This document shows, one piece after another, positions 30,476 through 40,279 of a stretch of DNA of 64,000 nucleotides (position 1 is the first letter of the stretch; each line of letters starts with the position of its first letter). The notes under the pieces were generated by a model. The model had not been told where the DNA came from. It made no database searches and worked only from the letters and a program-made list of their open reading frames with translations. The DNA lies in NCBI RefSeq assembly GCF_024346355.1, contig NZ_JAGQCU010000001.1:310001-374000 (forward strand), written 5' to 3'. Position numbers and translations under genes: made by a program. The stretch is from Cyanobium sp. ATX 6A2 (GTDB lineage: Bacteria > Cyanobacteriota > Cyanobacteriia > PCC-6307 > Cyanobiaceae).

Positions 30476-31344
30476 CACCCCGCCAGCAGCGGGAAGCCCA
30501 GGGCCTCCCGTTCGGCCAGCCAGGCCTCGGCCACCTGGCGGGCCAGGGTGCGGATGCGGCCGATGGTGGCGGTGCGCTCGGTCACGGAGATCACCCCGCG
30601 GGCCTCCAGCAGGTTGAAGGTGTGGCTGCACTTGAGCACGAAATCCAGGGCCGGCACCGGCAGCTTGCGGGCCACCAGATCGGCGGCCTCGGCCTCGTAG
30701 AGAGCAAACAGCTGCTGCAGGCGCTCGGGGTTGGAGGCCTCGAAGTTGTAGGTGCACTGAGCCTTCTCAAAGGGCAGCCAGATCTCGCCGTAGGTGCGAT
30801 GGCCGTTCCAGCTCAGATCCCAGATGCTCTCCACGTCCTGCAGATACATCGCCAGGCGTTCGAGGCCGTAGGTGATCTCGATCGACACCGGCCGGCAGTC
30901 GAGGCCGCCGCACTGCTGGAAGTAGGTGAACTGGGTGACCTCCATGCCATCGAGCCACACCTCCCAGCCCACGCCCCAGGCGCCGAAGGTGGGGGATTCC
31001 CAGTTGTCCTCCACGAAGCGGATGTCGTGGTCGCGCTGGCGGATGCCTAGCGCTTCCAGCGACGCCAGGTAGGTCTCCTGGATGCCGTCAGGCGAGGGCT
31101 TGATCAGCACCTGGTATTGGAAGTAGTGCTGGGCGCGGTTGGGGTTGTCGCCGTAGCGGCCGTCGGTGGGGCGGCGGCAGGGCTCGGGGTAGGCCACCGC
31201 CCAGGGCTCGGGCCCGATCGCCCGCAGCACCGTGTGCGGACTCATCGTGCCGGCCCCCTTCTCGGTGTCGTAGGGCTGCAGGATCAGGCAGCCCTGCTCA
31301 GCCCAGAAGCGGTTCAGGGTGGCGATGATGTCCTGGAAATGCAC
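30475..31344 (-). CDS. glyQ: Glycine-tRNA ligase alpha subunit
   Basis: 289 residues, the usual length. [54 protein letters not shown] and [20 protein letters not shown] mark the catalytic alpha chain of the bacterial alpha2beta2 glycyl-tRNA synthetase. The beta subunit (glyS) is not in this window. Confidence 0.97.
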   Translation of the reverse strand: MHFQDIIATLNRFWAEQGCLILQPYDTEKGAGTMSPHTVLRAIGPEPWAVAYPEPCRRPTDGRYGDNPNRAQHYFQYQVLIKPSPDGIQETYLASLEALGIRQRDHDIRFVEDNWESPTFGAWGVGWEVWLDGMEVTQFTYFQQCGGLDCRPVSIEITYGLERLAMYLQDVESIWDLSWNGHRTYGEIWLPFEKAQCTYNFEASNPERLQQLFALYEAEAADLVARKLPVPALDFVLKCSHTFNLLEARGVISVTERTATIGRIRTLARQVAEAWLAEREALGFPLLAG

Positions 31345-31398
31345 GGGCGTCGGCCGGAATGGAGGTGCCGGGGGTGGCTGCGAGTCTGCCCCAGGGGC

Positions 31399-32121
31399 TC
31401 AGGCCGCCAGTTCCAGCAGGCCCATCAGGCCGCCGGCCAGGGGGCGGTGGCGGGCGTGGCTGAAGCCGGCGCCACGGGCCAGGGCCTCCTGCTCGCTGCC
31501 GGTGGGGAAGCGCTCCAGGCTCTGCTCCAGATAGGCGTAGTGCTCACCCAGGCCGGCCCGGCTGGCCACCGGCACCACCACCCGTCGCAGCAGCAGGCGC
31601 TGCAGGGCGGCGCGGCGGCGGCCGGCGGCGCTGGCGGGATCGGGGCGGTTGAAATCCAGCACCGCCGCCCGGGCGCCGGGGCGCAGCAGGCGCCGCAGCT
31701 CCGCCAGGCCGGCGGCGGGATCGGCCAGGTTGCGCAGGCCGTAGGCCATGGCGGCACCGTCGGCGCTGGCGGCGGGGAGGCCCGTGGCCAGGGCGTCGGC
31801 CTGGAGCCAGCGCAGGGGCAGCCAGCTCTGATCAGCCGCCCGTTGCCTGGCCAGCCGCAGCGGGGCGGCGGCCGCATCCACACCGAGCACCGAGCCCTCT
31901 GGCCGCACCTTCGCCGCCAGCACCAGGGCCAGGTCGCCGGTGCCACAGCAGAGATCGAGCAGCTGCTGGCCAGGGCGGGGAGCGATCCAGTGCAGGGCCT
32001 GGCGCTTCCAGAGACGGTGCAGGCCGAGGCTGAGCAGGTCGTTGAGCTGGTCGTAGCGGGGAGCGATCTGCTCGAACAGATCGGTAACCGCCGCCGGGTC
32101 ACCCGGCCTGAACGTCGCCAT
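31399..32121 (-). CDS. menG: Demethylphylloquinone methyltransferase (UbiE/MenG family)
   Basis: 240 residues of the class I SAM methyltransferase family. DLFEQIAPRYDQLNDLLSLG is the UbiE/COQ5 signature 1, LLDLCCGTGDLALVL the SAM-binding motif I, and MAYGLRNLADPAAGLAE signature 2. In cyanobacteria this enzyme makes the last methylation of phylloquinone for photosystem I. It overlaps the upstream small membrane protein gene by 23 bases. Confidence 0.92.
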   Translation of the reverse strand: MATFRPGDPAAVTDLFEQIAPRYDQLNDLLSLGLHRLWKRQALHWIAPRPGQQLLDLCCGTGDLALVLAAKVRPEGSVLGVDAAAAPLRLARQRAADQSWLPLRWLQADALATGLPAASADGAAMAYGLRNLADPAAGLAELRRLLRPGARAAVLDFNRPDPASAAGRRRAALQRLLLRRVVVPVASRAGLGEHYAYLEQSLERFPTGSEQEALARGAGFSHARHRPLAGGLMGLLELAA

Positions 32122-32494
32122 AGCGGTTCATCAGGCCGGCATCAGGAAGCAGCAGCCCATCGGGGAGCAGCACCGCGTCGAGGCTCACGCCGGCGTCGGT
32201 GGGCAGGGGGGCAATCAGCAGTGGGCTGGGCCCGGTGAGGGTGATCACCATCACCGTGGCCAGGCCCACGGCGGAGCAGCAGACCATGCAGCCGGCAAGC
32301 ATCAGCGAAAACTCCTGGCGGTCGTTGGCCGCCTGCATCAGCTGCAGGGCCCAGGCCACCAGGGCGATCACCACGGCCACCAGAAAGATGGCAACGGCGG
32401 TGGTGAAGGGGTCGTGCAGGGCGGCCAAGGAGAAGACCTGGGATGTGATCGGCTTAGACCCAATGTAACGTCGAGTAACACCAGCGGTGGCCAC
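32099..32494 (-). CDS. Small membrane protein
   Basis: 131 residues with two hydrophobic segments (AVAIFLVAVVIALVAWALQL and a second with CMVCCSAVGLATVMVITLT) and a C-terminus rich in Leu and Asp. Unrecognised family. Overlaps menG by 23 bases and follows hisF by 9, so the hisF-this-menG order is probably one operon. Confidence 0.65.
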   Translation of the reverse strand: MATAGVTRRYIGSKPITSQVFSLAALHDPFTTAVAIFLVAVVIALVAWALQLMQAANDRQEFSLMLAGCMVCCSAVGLATVMVITLTGPSPLLIAPLPTDAGVSLDAVLLPDGLLLPDAGLMNRYGDVQAG

Positions 32495-32503
32495 GAACTG
32501 GGC

Positions 32504-33280
32504 TCAGTCGAGGGGGCGTATCGGCAGCCCGCGGGCCAGAAGGTTGGTTTTGATCGCCTCAACGCTCAGCACTCCATCGTGCAGCAGGGAGGCCAGCAGG
32601 GCCGCCGAGGCCTGGCCTCCCTCCGGGCCGGGATCGATCGCCGCGGCGATGTGATCGATGCAGCCGGCGCCACCGGAAGCGATCACCGGCACCTCCACCG
32701 CGCCCGCCACCGCCCGGGTGAGGTCCAGGTCGTAGCCGGCCTGGGTGCCGTCGCCATCCATGGAGGTGAGCAGGATCTCCCCGGCCCCGAGGGCCACCAC
32801 CCGCCGCGCCCAGTCCACGGCATCGAGGCCGGTGTTCTCGCGGCCGCCCTTCACATACACATCCCAGCCCCCGCCCTCATGGCGCCGGGCATCCACCGCC
32901 ACCACGATGCACTGGCAGCCGAAGCGCTCGGCGCCCCGCGCCACCAGCTCGGGATCGCGCACCGCCGAGGAGTTGAGGCTCACCTTGTCGGCCCCGGCCC
33001 GCAGCAGGTCGGTGATGCCCTCCACGCTGCTGATGCCGCCGCCCACCGTGAAGGGGATGGTCACGGCCTCGGCGGTGCGGCGCACCAGATCCACCAGCGT
33101 GGCGCGGCCCTGGTGGCTGGCGGCGATGTCGAGGAACACCAGCTCATCGGCGCCGGAGGCGCTGTAGCGGCAGGCCAGCTCCACCGGATCGCCGGCGTCG
33201 CGCAGGCCCACGAAGTTCACGCCCTTCACCACCCGGCCATCGGCCACGTCGAGGCAGGGGATGATGCGCTTGGCGACCAT
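32504..33280 (-). CDS. hisF: Imidazole glycerol phosphate synthase cyclase subunit
   Basis: 258-residue TIM barrel; with HisH it forms IGP in histidine synthesis. [19 protein letters not shown] carries the catalytic Asp11, [10 protein letters not shown] and [10 protein letters not shown] the phosphate sites, [13 protein letters not shown] the second Asp, and VIASGGAG closes the barrel. The open frame extends upstream but ATG 33280 is the canonical N-terminus. Confidence 0.96.
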   Translation of the reverse strand: MVAKRIIPCLDVADGRVVKGVNFVGLRDAGDPVELACRYSASGADELVFLDIAASHQGRATLVDLVRRTAEAVTIPFTVGGGISSVEGITDLLRAGADKVSLNSSAVRDPELVARGAERFGCQCIVVAVDARRHEGGGWDVYVKGGRENTGLDAVDWARRVVALGAGEILLTSMDGDGTQAGYDLDLTRAVAGAVEVPVIASGGAGCIDHIAAAIDPGPEGGQASAALLASLLHDGVLSVEAIKTNLLARGLPIRPLD

Positions 33281-33404
33281 GGCGGTGGTGAGCTCGGCGA
33301 GCTCCGGGAAACAGGGGGTAGGAGGAGTGCACGGGGAGTGGAACCGGCTCCCTGGCGGCGCTGGTAAGGTTGCGCCACTTTTCAGTCGCGTCGCGCGTCC
33401 GCCC

Positions 33405-33620
33405 ATGGCCCAGGCTGCCACGGTCAACGTTGGTTCCAAGGTGCGCATCGTCCGCGTTCGCGACCGCATTCCGGCCGACCTCGTTTCCGTGCTGCAGAGC
33501 GATCCCAGCGGCACCGTGAAGGGCTTCCGCACCGTGGACGGGCAGGGCATCGGCGTGGTGGTGGACCTCACCGGTGGCCGCACCGCCTGGTTCTTCGACG
33601 ACGAGATCGCCCCCGCCTGA
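33405..33620 (+). CDS. DUF2862-like small cyanobacterial protein
   Basis: 71 residues with an SH3-like pattern: [39 protein letters not shown] and TAWFFDDEI. This matches the cyanobacterial and plastid DUF2862 family as I remember it; function unknown. It is divergent from hisF and 27 bases before chlG. Confidence 0.8.
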   Translation: MAQAATVNVGSKVRIVRVRDRIPADLVSVLQSDPSGTVKGFRTVDGQGIGVVVDLTGGRTAWFFDDEIAPA

Positions 33621-33647
33621 CCCCCAGCCAGCCTGCAGCCAAGGCCC

Positions 33648-34628
33648 TTGACCAACAGCCCCAACCCCGAAGCCAGCACAGGCTCAGCAGCACGCCAGCT
33701 GCTGGGAATGAAGGGGGCGGCCGGCAGCGACAACATCTGGAAGATCCGGCTGCAGCTGATGAAGCCGGTGACCTGGATTCCTCTGATCTGGGGTGTGGTG
33801 TGCGGCGCTGCCGCCTCCGGCAACTTCGGCTGGACCCTGCCTGAAGTGGGCGCCTCGATCGCCTGCATGCTGATGAGCGGGCCGCTGCTGGCCGGCTACA
33901 CGCAAACGATCAACGACTACTACGACCGCGAGATCGACGCGATCAACGAGCCCTACAGGCCCATCCCCTCAGGGGCGATCCCCCTCTGGCAGGTGAAGAC
34001 CCAGATCTGGGTGCTGCTGCTGGCCGGACTGGCGGTGGCCTGGGGCCTGGATCTCTGGGCCGGCCACAGCCGGCCGGTGCTGCTGCTGCTGGCCCTGGGG
34101 GGCTCGCTGGTGAGCTTCATCTATTCAGCACCGCCGCTCAAGCTCAAGCAGAACGGCTGGCTGGGCAACTACGCCCTGGGCGCCAGCTACATCGCCCTGC
34201 CCTGGTGGGCGGGCCAGGCCCTGTTCGGCCAGCTCACCTGGACCACCGCCCTGCTCACCCTGGCCTACTCCCTGGCGGGCCTGGGCATTGCCGTGGTGAA
34301 CGACTTCAAGAGCGTGGAGGGCGACCGGGCCATGGGCCTGCAATCGCTGCCGGTGGTGTTCGGGATCGAGAAGGCCAGCTGGATCAGCGCCGGCATGATC
34401 GACATCTTTCAGCTGGCGATGGTTGGCGTGCTGATCGCGATCGGCCAGCATTTCGCCGCCGTGCTGCTGGTGCTGCTGATCGTTCCCCAGATCACCTTCC
34501 AGGACATCTGGCTGCTGCGCGATCCGGTGGCGTTCGATGTGAAGTATCAGGCCAGCGCCCAGCCTTTCCTGGTGCTGGGGATGCTGGTCACAGCCCTGGC
34601 GATCGGCCACAGCGCGCTGGTGGTCTGA
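33648..34628 (+). CDS. chlG: Chlorophyll synthase
   Basis: 326 residues, polytopic UbiA-superfamily prenyltransferase that esterifies chlorophyllide with phytyl or geranylgeranyl diphosphate in the thylakoid membrane. [17 protein letters not shown], the Asp-rich [19 protein letters not shown] and the second motif [20 protein letters not shown] are diagnostic. TTG 33648 is used because there is no closer ATG; an ATG at codon 21 is also possible. Its presence fixes the organism as oxygenic phototroph. Confidence 0.95.
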   Translation: MTNSPNPEASTGSAARQLLGMKGAAGSDNIWKIRLQLMKPVTWIPLIWGVVCGAAASGNFGWTLPEVGASIACMLMSGPLLAGYTQTINDYYDREIDAINEPYRPIPSGAIPLWQVKTQIWVLLLAGLAVAWGLDLWAGHSRPVLLLLALGGSLVSFIYSAPPLKLKQNGWLGNYALGASYIALPWWAGQALFGQLTWTTALLTLAYSLAGLGIAVVNDFKSVEGDRAMGLQSLPVVFGIEKASWISAGMIDIFQLAMVGVLIAIGQHFAAVLLVLLIVPQITFQDIWLLRDPVAFDVKYQASAQPFLVLGMLVTALAIGHSALVV

Positions 34629-34629
34629 G

Positions 34630-36846
34630 ATGACCCGCACCCTGCCCACCCCGACCCGGCCCTCTGCGGCAGCGGTGGCGCGTGGACGGGGCGGCAGCCG
34701 CCGTCTGGTGGTGACGGCGGTGGCGGCCGCGGTGCTGGGGGGCGGAGTGGCGGCGGTGCAGTCCACCGTGGTGGGCAGTTTCGATTCCCTGCTGCCCGAT
34801 GCCAGCGGCATCAGCAACTTCAACCGCCCCGGCACCCTCACGATCCTCTCGGCCGACGGCCAGGTGGTGCAGAAACTCGGTCCGGTGGCGCGGGAGAAGC
34901 TCAGCAGCGGCGCGGTGCCGCCCCTGGTGGAACAGGCGTTCATCGCCGCCGAGGACCGCCGCTTCTACCGCCACCGCGGCGTGGATCTGCAGGGCATCCT
35001 GCGTGCCGCCGCCCGGAACATCTCGCGGGGCTCGGTGGAGGAGGGGGCCAGCACCATCACCCAGCAGCTGGCCCGCACCGTGTTCCTGAGCCAGGACCGC
35101 ACGATCACCCGCAAGCTCAAGGAAGCGGCCCTGGCCGGAAAGCTGGAACGGCAGCTGAGCAAGCGCGAGATCCTCACGGAATATCTCAACCTGGTGTACC
35201 TCGGCTCCAGCGCCTATGGCGTAGCCGATGCCGCCTGGATCTACTTCTCCAAGACGCCGGAGCAGCTCACCCTGCCGGAGGCGGCGATGATCGCCGGCCT
35301 GCCTCCGGCCCCGTCGGTGTATTCGCCGCTGGTGAATCCGGAGCTGGCCCTGCAGCGTCGCCGGATCGTGCTCAGCCGCATGCGCCAGCAGGGGTTCATC
35401 AGCACCAGCCAGCAGCTCGAGGCCGAGGGCTCCCCCCTGGGGCTGAAACCGGCCGACCCGAAGTACTGGGAGAGCCGTGCGCCCTACTTCGGCAACTGGG
35501 TGCAGCAGGAGCTGGCCACTGTGCTCAGCAACGAACAGCTGGAGGTGGGCGGACTGACGGTGCGCAGCAGCATCAATCTGGCCTGGCAGGACGAGGCCGA
35601 GAAAACCATCCGGGCCCATGCCACCGGCAGCCTGCAGGGTGCCCTGGTGGCGATCGAACCCGGCACCGGCCTGGTGCGGGCGATGGTGGGCGGCAAGGAC
35701 TTCAACGAAAGCCAGTTCAACCGGGCCACCCAGGCGCTGCGCTCCCCCGGCTCCACCTTCAAGCTGTTCACCTACGCCGCGGCGCTGGAGGCGGGCCTCA
35801 AGCCCGAGGACACGGTGGATAACAAGGAGCGCTGCATCAAGGACGGCTGGCCCCCCAAAACCTTCTGCATCAAGGGCGCCAAGGCCAAGACCACCACCTC
35901 GATCAGCAACGCCATCGCCCAGTCGCTGAACGCGGCCTCGGTGGATCTGGCGGAGAAGGTGGGCTACGAGAAGGTGGTGGAGATCGCCAAGACCATGGGC
36001 ATGGTGGGCGACATCGGCGAATACCCCTCCATGGTGCTGGGGGCCAACGAGCAGTACGCGCTCGACATGGCTGCCGCCTATGCCGCCATCACCAACCGGG
36101 GCGTCTTCGTGAAGCCCACTCCCTTCGAGGAGATCTACGGCCCCGATGGCGAGTTGCTCTGGAGCCGCCGGGTGGATGGGCACAAGGGCACGCGGGTGCT
36201 GCGCAGCGAGGTGGCCGATGCGCTGCAGTGGATGCTGCAGCGGGTGGTGAGCAGCGGCACCGGCAGGCCGGCGTCCCTGCCGAATCGGCCGGTGGCCGGC
36301 AAGACGGGCACCTCCGAAGGGGCCCGCGACCTCTGGTTCGTGGGATCGATCCCCCAGCTCACCACCGCCATCTGGCTGGGCTACGACGGCAACCGCAAGA
36401 CCGGCAGCAGCAGCGCGGCAGCCACCTATGCCTGGAGACGGTTCATGGAGCCGATCAGCAAGACGCTGCCGGTGCAGCAGTTCCCGCCCAAGCCGGCGCT
36501 CACCGGCAGTTTCACCAAGCCCAAGGCCAAACCCAAACCCAAGCCCGCTCCCAAGCCAGACGACCAGAGCAGCCTGGAGACGGAGCGCGACACCTGGAGC
36601 CGGCCCATGAGCGAGGACGAGGAGCCCACGCCGATTCCCGAACCCAGCTGGACCCCGGAGCCGAGCCCGGAGCCGGCGGTGCGTCCGGATCCGGCACCCC
36701 GCCCCCGGCCCAGCGCCACCCCTGCACCGGCCCCGGCTCCCGCGGCCGCCCCGGCTGCCGCTCCAGCCCCGCCGCCACCGCCCCCTCCCCCACCGGCCCC
36801 GTCGGCCGCGGCACCACCGCCGCCGCCGCCACCTCCCGAGCCCTGA
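34630..36846 (+). CDS. Class A penicillin-binding protein (bifunctional transglycosylase/transpeptidase)
   Basis: 738 residues: short cytoplasmic N-terminus, one membrane anchor (about 26-45), GT51 glycosyltransferase domain with AEDRRFYRHRGVD (about 107-119) and ASTITQQLAR, then the transpeptidase with S375TFK, SLN at 432-434 and KTGTSEG at 558-564. The last 120 residues are Lys/Pro then Pro/Ala-rich (PEPSPEPAVRPDP; long Pro runs), probably a flexible periplasmic tail. Starts 1 base after the chlG stop. Confidence 0.93.
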   Translation: MTRTLPTPTRPSAAAVARGRGGSRRLVVTAVAAAVLGGGVAAVQSTVVGSFDSLLPDASGISNFNRPGTLTILSADGQVVQKLGPVAREKLSSGAVPPLVEQAFIAAEDRRFYRHRGVDLQGILRAAARNISRGSVEEGASTITQQLARTVFLSQDRTITRKLKEAALAGKLERQLSKREILTEYLNLVYLGSSAYGVADAAWIYFSKTPEQLTLPEAAMIAGLPPAPSVYSPLVNPELALQRRRIVLSRMRQQGFISTSQQLEAEGSPLGLKPADPKYWESRAPYFGNWVQQELATVLSNEQLEVGGLTVRSSINLAWQDEAEKTIRAHATGSLQGALVAIEPGTGLVRAMVGGKDFNESQFNRATQALRSPGSTFKLFTYAAALEAGLKPEDTVDNKERCIKDGWPPKTFCIKGAKAKTTTSISNAIAQSLNAASVDLAEKVGYEKVVEIAKTMGMVGDIGEYPSMVLGANEQYALDMAAAYAAITNRGVFVKPTPFEEIYGPDGELLWSRRVDGHKGTRVLRSEVADALQWMLQRVVSSGTGRPASLPNRPVAGKTGTSEGARDLWFVGSIPQLTTAIWLGYDGNRKTGSSSAAATYAWRRFMEPISKTLPVQQFPPKPALTGSFTKPKAKPKPKPAPKPDDQSSLETERDTWSRPMSEDEEPTPIPEPSWTPEPSPEPAVRPDPAPRPRPSATPAPAPAPAAAPAAAPAPPPPPPPPPAPSAAAPPPPPPPPEP

Positions 36847-36870
36847 GCCAGGAGCCCCGAACCCTGGGCC

Positions 36871-38193
36871 TCAGACCCCGGGAGCCAGCAACCGGGCCAG
36901 GAAGAAGCCGTCGCCCTGCCCCTCGCCGGGCCACCACTGTTGGCGGTGCTGGTCGCTCCACTGGGGATGGGCAGCCAGGAAGGCGTCGATCAGCTCGCCG
37001 TTCTCGGCCGGGTGCACGGTGCAGGTGGCATACACCAGCACGCCCCCCGGCTTCAGCAGCGGCGCCACCCCCTCCAGCAGCCGCCGCTGCAGGGCCACCA
37101 GCTCGGCGATGGCCACCGGCTCCAGGCGCCAGCGGGCATCGGCATGGCGGGCGAGGGTGCCCAGCCCCGAGCAGGGGGCATCCACCAGCACCCGATCGAA
37201 CTGCCCGCACCAGTCGGGCCGGAGGACGGCCAGCTGCGCCGCATCGGCGGCCAGGGTGTGGATGCAGGTGAGGCCCAGCCGGGCGGCGTTGCGCTCCAGC
37301 CGCTGCAGGCGCTTGGCGGAACGGTCCACGGCCCAGATCTGGCCGCGATCGCCGATCAGCTCGGCGATCTGGGTGCACTTGCCGCCGGGGGCGGCACAGG
37401 CATCCAGGAGCTGGTCGCCGGGGCGGGGATCGAGCAGGGGGGCGATGCGCTGGGCGCCGCGGTCTTGCACGCACCACTGCCCCTCGGCGTAGCCGGGCAG
37501 CCGGCGCAGATCCCCCACCCGGCCGCTGAGCGTGAGCGCCTGCTCCAAACCCGCGCCCGCCAGGGGTTCGGCCTGCACCCCCGCCGCCGCCAGCGCCGCC
37601 AGCAGCGTTTCGCGGCTGCCGCGCAGGGGGTTGACGCGCAAATCCAGGGCCGGCGGGCAGTTGCAGGCCCGACCGAAGGCCTCGGCCCCCTCCGCTGGCA
37701 GCCACTGCAGCAGCAGCGCCGCCAGCCAGGGCGGCAGGGAATGGCGCAGGGCCAGGCTGGCGGCGGGATCGCCGGGCAGCGGCAGGCCGCGCCAGGGCTC
37801 CAGCTCGGGGGTGGGCTCAGACCCGGGCTCGAGGGCCTGGCGGCAACGCAGCAACTGGCGCAGCAGGCCATTGACCACCGGCGCCAACCGGCCCAGCCCG
37901 CCGCGCTTGGCCAGCTCCACGGTGGTGCTCACCGCCGCCGAGGCCGGCACCCGCTGGCTGAACAGCAGCTGGTAGGCACCGAGGTGCAGCAGCCAGCGCA
38001 GCTTCGGTGGCTGGCGAGCCGCCGGCACCCGGCCCAGGGCATCGAGCCAGGCGTCGAGCAGCAGGCGCTGGCGGATGGCGCCATAGGCCAGCTCGGTGGC
38101 CAGGGCGCGATCGGCGGGGGAGAGCGTGCTGCGCTGGAGCTCCCGCTCCAGGGCCAGATCGGCATAGGCTCCACTGCCCACCGCCAGCAGCAC
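36871..38193 (-). CDS. rsmB: 16S rRNA (cytosine-967-C5)-methyltransferase
   Basis: 440 residues from the GTG at 38193. A NusB-like N-terminal domain (ATELAYGAIRQRLLLDAWL) precedes the SAM domain with LLDACAAPGGKCTQIAEL, VDAPCSGLGTLARH (first catalytic Cys) and YATCTVHPAEN (second Cys). The frame stays open upstream and reads a family-like N-terminus (IGLEPRQLAWQVLLAV) without a standard start codon, so the true start may be a rare codon near 38240. Confidence 0.92.
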   Translation of the reverse strand: MLLAVGSGAYADLALERELQRSTLSPADRALATELAYGAIRQRLLLDAWLDALGRVPAARQPPKLRWLLHLGAYQLLFSQRVPASAAVSTTVELAKRGGLGRLAPVVNGLLRQLLRCRQALEPGSEPTPELEPWRGLPLPGDPAASLALRHSLPPWLAALLLQWLPAEGAEAFGRACNCPPALDLRVNPLRGSRETLLAALAAAGVQAEPLAGAGLEQALTLSGRVGDLRRLPGYAEGQWCVQDRGAQRIAPLLDPRPGDQLLDACAAPGGKCTQIAELIGDRGQIWAVDRSAKRLQRLERNAARLGLTCIHTLAADAAQLAVLRPDWCGQFDRVLVDAPCSGLGTLARHADARWRLEPVAIAELVALQRRLLEGVAPLLKPGGVLVYATCTVHPAENGELIDAFLAAHPQWSDQHRQQWWPGEGQGDGFFLARLLAPGV

Positions 38194-38236
38194 CTGCCAG
38201 GCCAGCTGGCGCGGCTCCAGGCCGATGGCGGCGGGG

Positions 38237-38611
38237 TCAGCCTGGCCCGGGGCCAGGGGAGGGGACGGGGGTGGGGACGAAGACAGGGGGCGGCGGCTCG
38301 GGAGGCGGCACCCAGAGATAGCGCCTCAGCGGCAGCCGGCCCTCGCCGTCCACCGCGATGCCCTCGGCCAGCAGCAACTGGCGCTGGATCCAGTCGCTGC
38401 CCTCGCGGCTGGGGGTGAAGCTGATCCGCCCCTGGGCGTTCACCACCCGGTGCCAGGGCACCGGTGAGGGCAGGGCCAGGCGGCGCAGGGCCCAGCCCAC
38501 CTGGCGGGCGCAGCCGTAGGCGCCGATCAGCTCGGCGATCTGGCCGTAGGTGGCCAGCCGGCCCGCCGGAACCAGGGCCACGGCGGCGTAGACGCGCTGA
38601 TCAAAGCTCAA
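38237..38611 (-). CDS. Alkyltransferase-like protein (ATL, MGMT family without the acceptor Cys)
   Basis: 124 residues with the DNA-binding wing of MGMT: VPAGRLATYGQIAELIG, RQVGWALRRL, and SPVPWHRVVNAQGRI. Active MGMT has PCHRV; here the Cys is Trp, the mark of ATL proteins, which bind O6-alkylguanine and hand it to nucleotide excision repair. The C-terminus is a Pro-rich tail. Upstream of rsmB on the same strand. Confidence 0.9.
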   Translation of the reverse strand: MSFDQRVYAAVALVPAGRLATYGQIAELIGAYGCARQVGWALRRLALPSPVPWHRVVNAQGRISFTPSREGSDWIQRQLLLAEGIAVDGEGRLPLRRYLWVPPPEPPPPVFVPTPVPSPGPGPG

Positions 38612-38669
38612 GGGCCGGGGCCGGGGGGTTCAATGGTGCCGAGCCGAACGGGACGTTGCCGCCGCTGCC

Positions 38670-39359
38670 ATGCCCCTGCTGCCACGCCGCTACGAACGCC
38701 TGCGCAGCGTGCTGGACGGGCGCATGGGCGATCTCACGTTGCTGCTCGAGCACGTGGAGAAGCCCCACAACCTCTCGGCGATCCTGCGCAGCTGCGACGC
38801 GGTGGGGGTGCTGGAGGCCCATGCCGTGTGCCTGAAAGGGCGGCTGCTCACCTTCAACTGCACCGCCCAGGGCAGCCAGAAGTGGGTGCCGCTGCAGCTG
38901 CACGCCAGCGGCGCGGCGGCGATGGCGGAGCTCAAGCGCCAGGGCTTCCGGCTCTACGGCACCCACCTCAGCGCCGAGGCGGTGGACTACCGCCAGTGCG
39001 ACTTCACAGGCCCCACCGCCCTGGTGCTGGGGGCGGAGAAGTGGGGGCTGAGCGATGAGGCGGCGGCACTGGTGGACCAGGCGGTGGTGATCCCGATGCG
39101 GGGCATGGTGCAGTCGCTGAACGTGAGCGTGGCGGCGGCCACGCTGCTGTTCGAGGCGTTGCGCCAGCGCCAGGCGGCCGGACTGGTGCCCTGCGGCGGC
39201 GAAGGGGTGCCTGCAGACCGCTACCGCCGCCAGCTGTTCGAGTGGGCCTACCCCCAGGTGGCCGCCTGGTGCCGCCAGCAGGGCCGCGACTACCCGCCGC
39301 TGGACGCCGAGGGCGCAATCGCCGAGGAGCTGCCGCGCACGCTGCGGCTGCGCTGCTGA
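38670..39359 (+). CDS. trmH: tRNA (guanosine-18-2'-O)-methyltransferase TrmH
   Basis: 229 residues, SPOUT knot methyltransferase. HVEKPHNLSAILRSCDAVGV carries the catalytic Arg and Asn of motif 1, TALVLGAEKWGLSDEA motif 2 and IPMRGMVQSLNVSVAAATLLFE motif 3. Forms Gm18 in the tRNA D loop. Divergent from the ATL gene by 58 bases. Confidence 0.93.
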   Translation: MPLLPRRYERLRSVLDGRMGDLTLLLEHVEKPHNLSAILRSCDAVGVLEAHAVCLKGRLLTFNCTAQGSQKWVPLQLHASGAAAMAELKRQGFRLYGTHLSAEAVDYRQCDFTGPTALVLGAEKWGLSDEAAALVDQAVVIPMRGMVQSLNVSVAAATLLFEALRQRQAAGLVPCGGEGVPADRYRRQLFEWAYPQVAAWCRQQGRDYPPLDAEGAIAEELPRTLRLRC

Positions 39360-39451
39360 GCTGGAGCTGCGCAGAGGCCAGGCCCTCGCCAGAGCTTGAT
39401 CAGCCGTAAGCCAGTCCAGCAGTAAGACTTTGTCACACCTTCAGCGTCACC

Positions 39452-40279
39452 GTGTCGCCAATGGCGCGGCTGCTCACGCTAGAGTACTCGCACTCCTATT
39501 CTGATCACCTGATGGACGACGATTATCAGGACGACGATTACAAGGACGACGACTATACCTCAACTCCTCCTCCCGCCGGCACAACCTCGAGCGGCAGTGA
39601 CGATGATGATGATGACGACGACGATTATCGCGGCTCCGGCAGCGATGACGACGATGATGACTACATAGGCGGCCCCTCCGGCGCGGGTTCACGCGACGAT
39701 GACGACGACGATGACGACGACTATCGCGGCTCCGGCAGCGATGATGATGACTACCGCGGGGGAACGAGCTCCCTGGGGCTGGTCGATGACGACTACGCGC
39801 GTCGTCTGTTCCGGGATGATGACTACATCACCGGTCAGCGGATCCGGAAGCGTGATCTGAAAGATGACGACTACAGCTTCCTGCCCTCGTCGACCGATCG
39901 GCTGTTTGAAGGCAGTCGCCGAAGGGACACTCTAATGGGCTCAGGAAGTGGTGTGGAAGCTTTTCTGGGCCGCAGAGGTGCCGATAACTTCCTTCTCGGC
40001 AACCGCAGACGCGACTTCTACGCCGATGACAAACGTCAGGGCAGTCGTTCCAGCTATGGCGTCATCAACGACTTCTCCTTCCGTGAAGACGACACCATCT
40101 TTCTGCACGGCAGGCGTAAGAATTACAACCTTTCCAGGGTGAGGTTGGACGGCATCCGCGGCGTTGGCATCTTTCTCGAAGGGGGCAAGCGCGACACGCT
40201 GATCGGTGTGATCCAGGGGCAGGCTCCCAAAGCCTTCAACCTCTCGGATTCCTCGGTGTTCCAGTTCTTTGGTGGATAA
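39452..40279 (+). CDS. Asp/Tyr-repeat protein (DDDY repeats) with a C-terminal beta domain
   Basis: 275 residues in two parts. Residues about 20-135 are packed with Asp runs capped by Tyr (QDDDYKDDDY, DDDDDDDDDYRGSGS, DDDDDDYIGG, DDDDYRGG), some as an imperfect duplicated block at 39618-39656 and 39713-39749. The C-terminal half (about 145-275: GADNFLLGNRRRDFYADDK, VINDFSFREDDTIFLHG, GVGIFLEGGKRDTLIG) resembles the beta-rich terminal domain after RTX-like repeats in Synechococcus surface proteins. No signal peptide is clear; GTG 39452 or ATG 39461 may start. Cation (Ca2+) binding is a guess from composition. Confidence 0.7.
   Translation: MSPMARLLTLEYSHSYSDHLMDDDYQDDDYKDDDYTSTPPPAGTTSSGSDDDDDDDDDYRGSGSDDDDDDYIGGPSGAGSRDDDDDDDDDYRGSGSDDDDYRGGTSSLGLVDDDYARRLFRDDDYITGQRIRKRDLKDDDYSFLPSSTDRLFEGSRRRDTLMGSGSGVEAFLGRRGADNFLLGNRRRDFYADDKRQGSRSSYGVINDFSFREDDTIFLHGRRKNYNLSRVRLDGIRGVGIFLEGGKRDTLIGVIQGQAPKAFNLSDSSVFQFFGG

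Noticed and set aside
39530-39770. Repeats in the Asp/Tyr gene as a possible CRISPR or minisatellite
   Set aside because: The repeats are codon-phased, imperfect and without unique spacers; they encode protein repeats.
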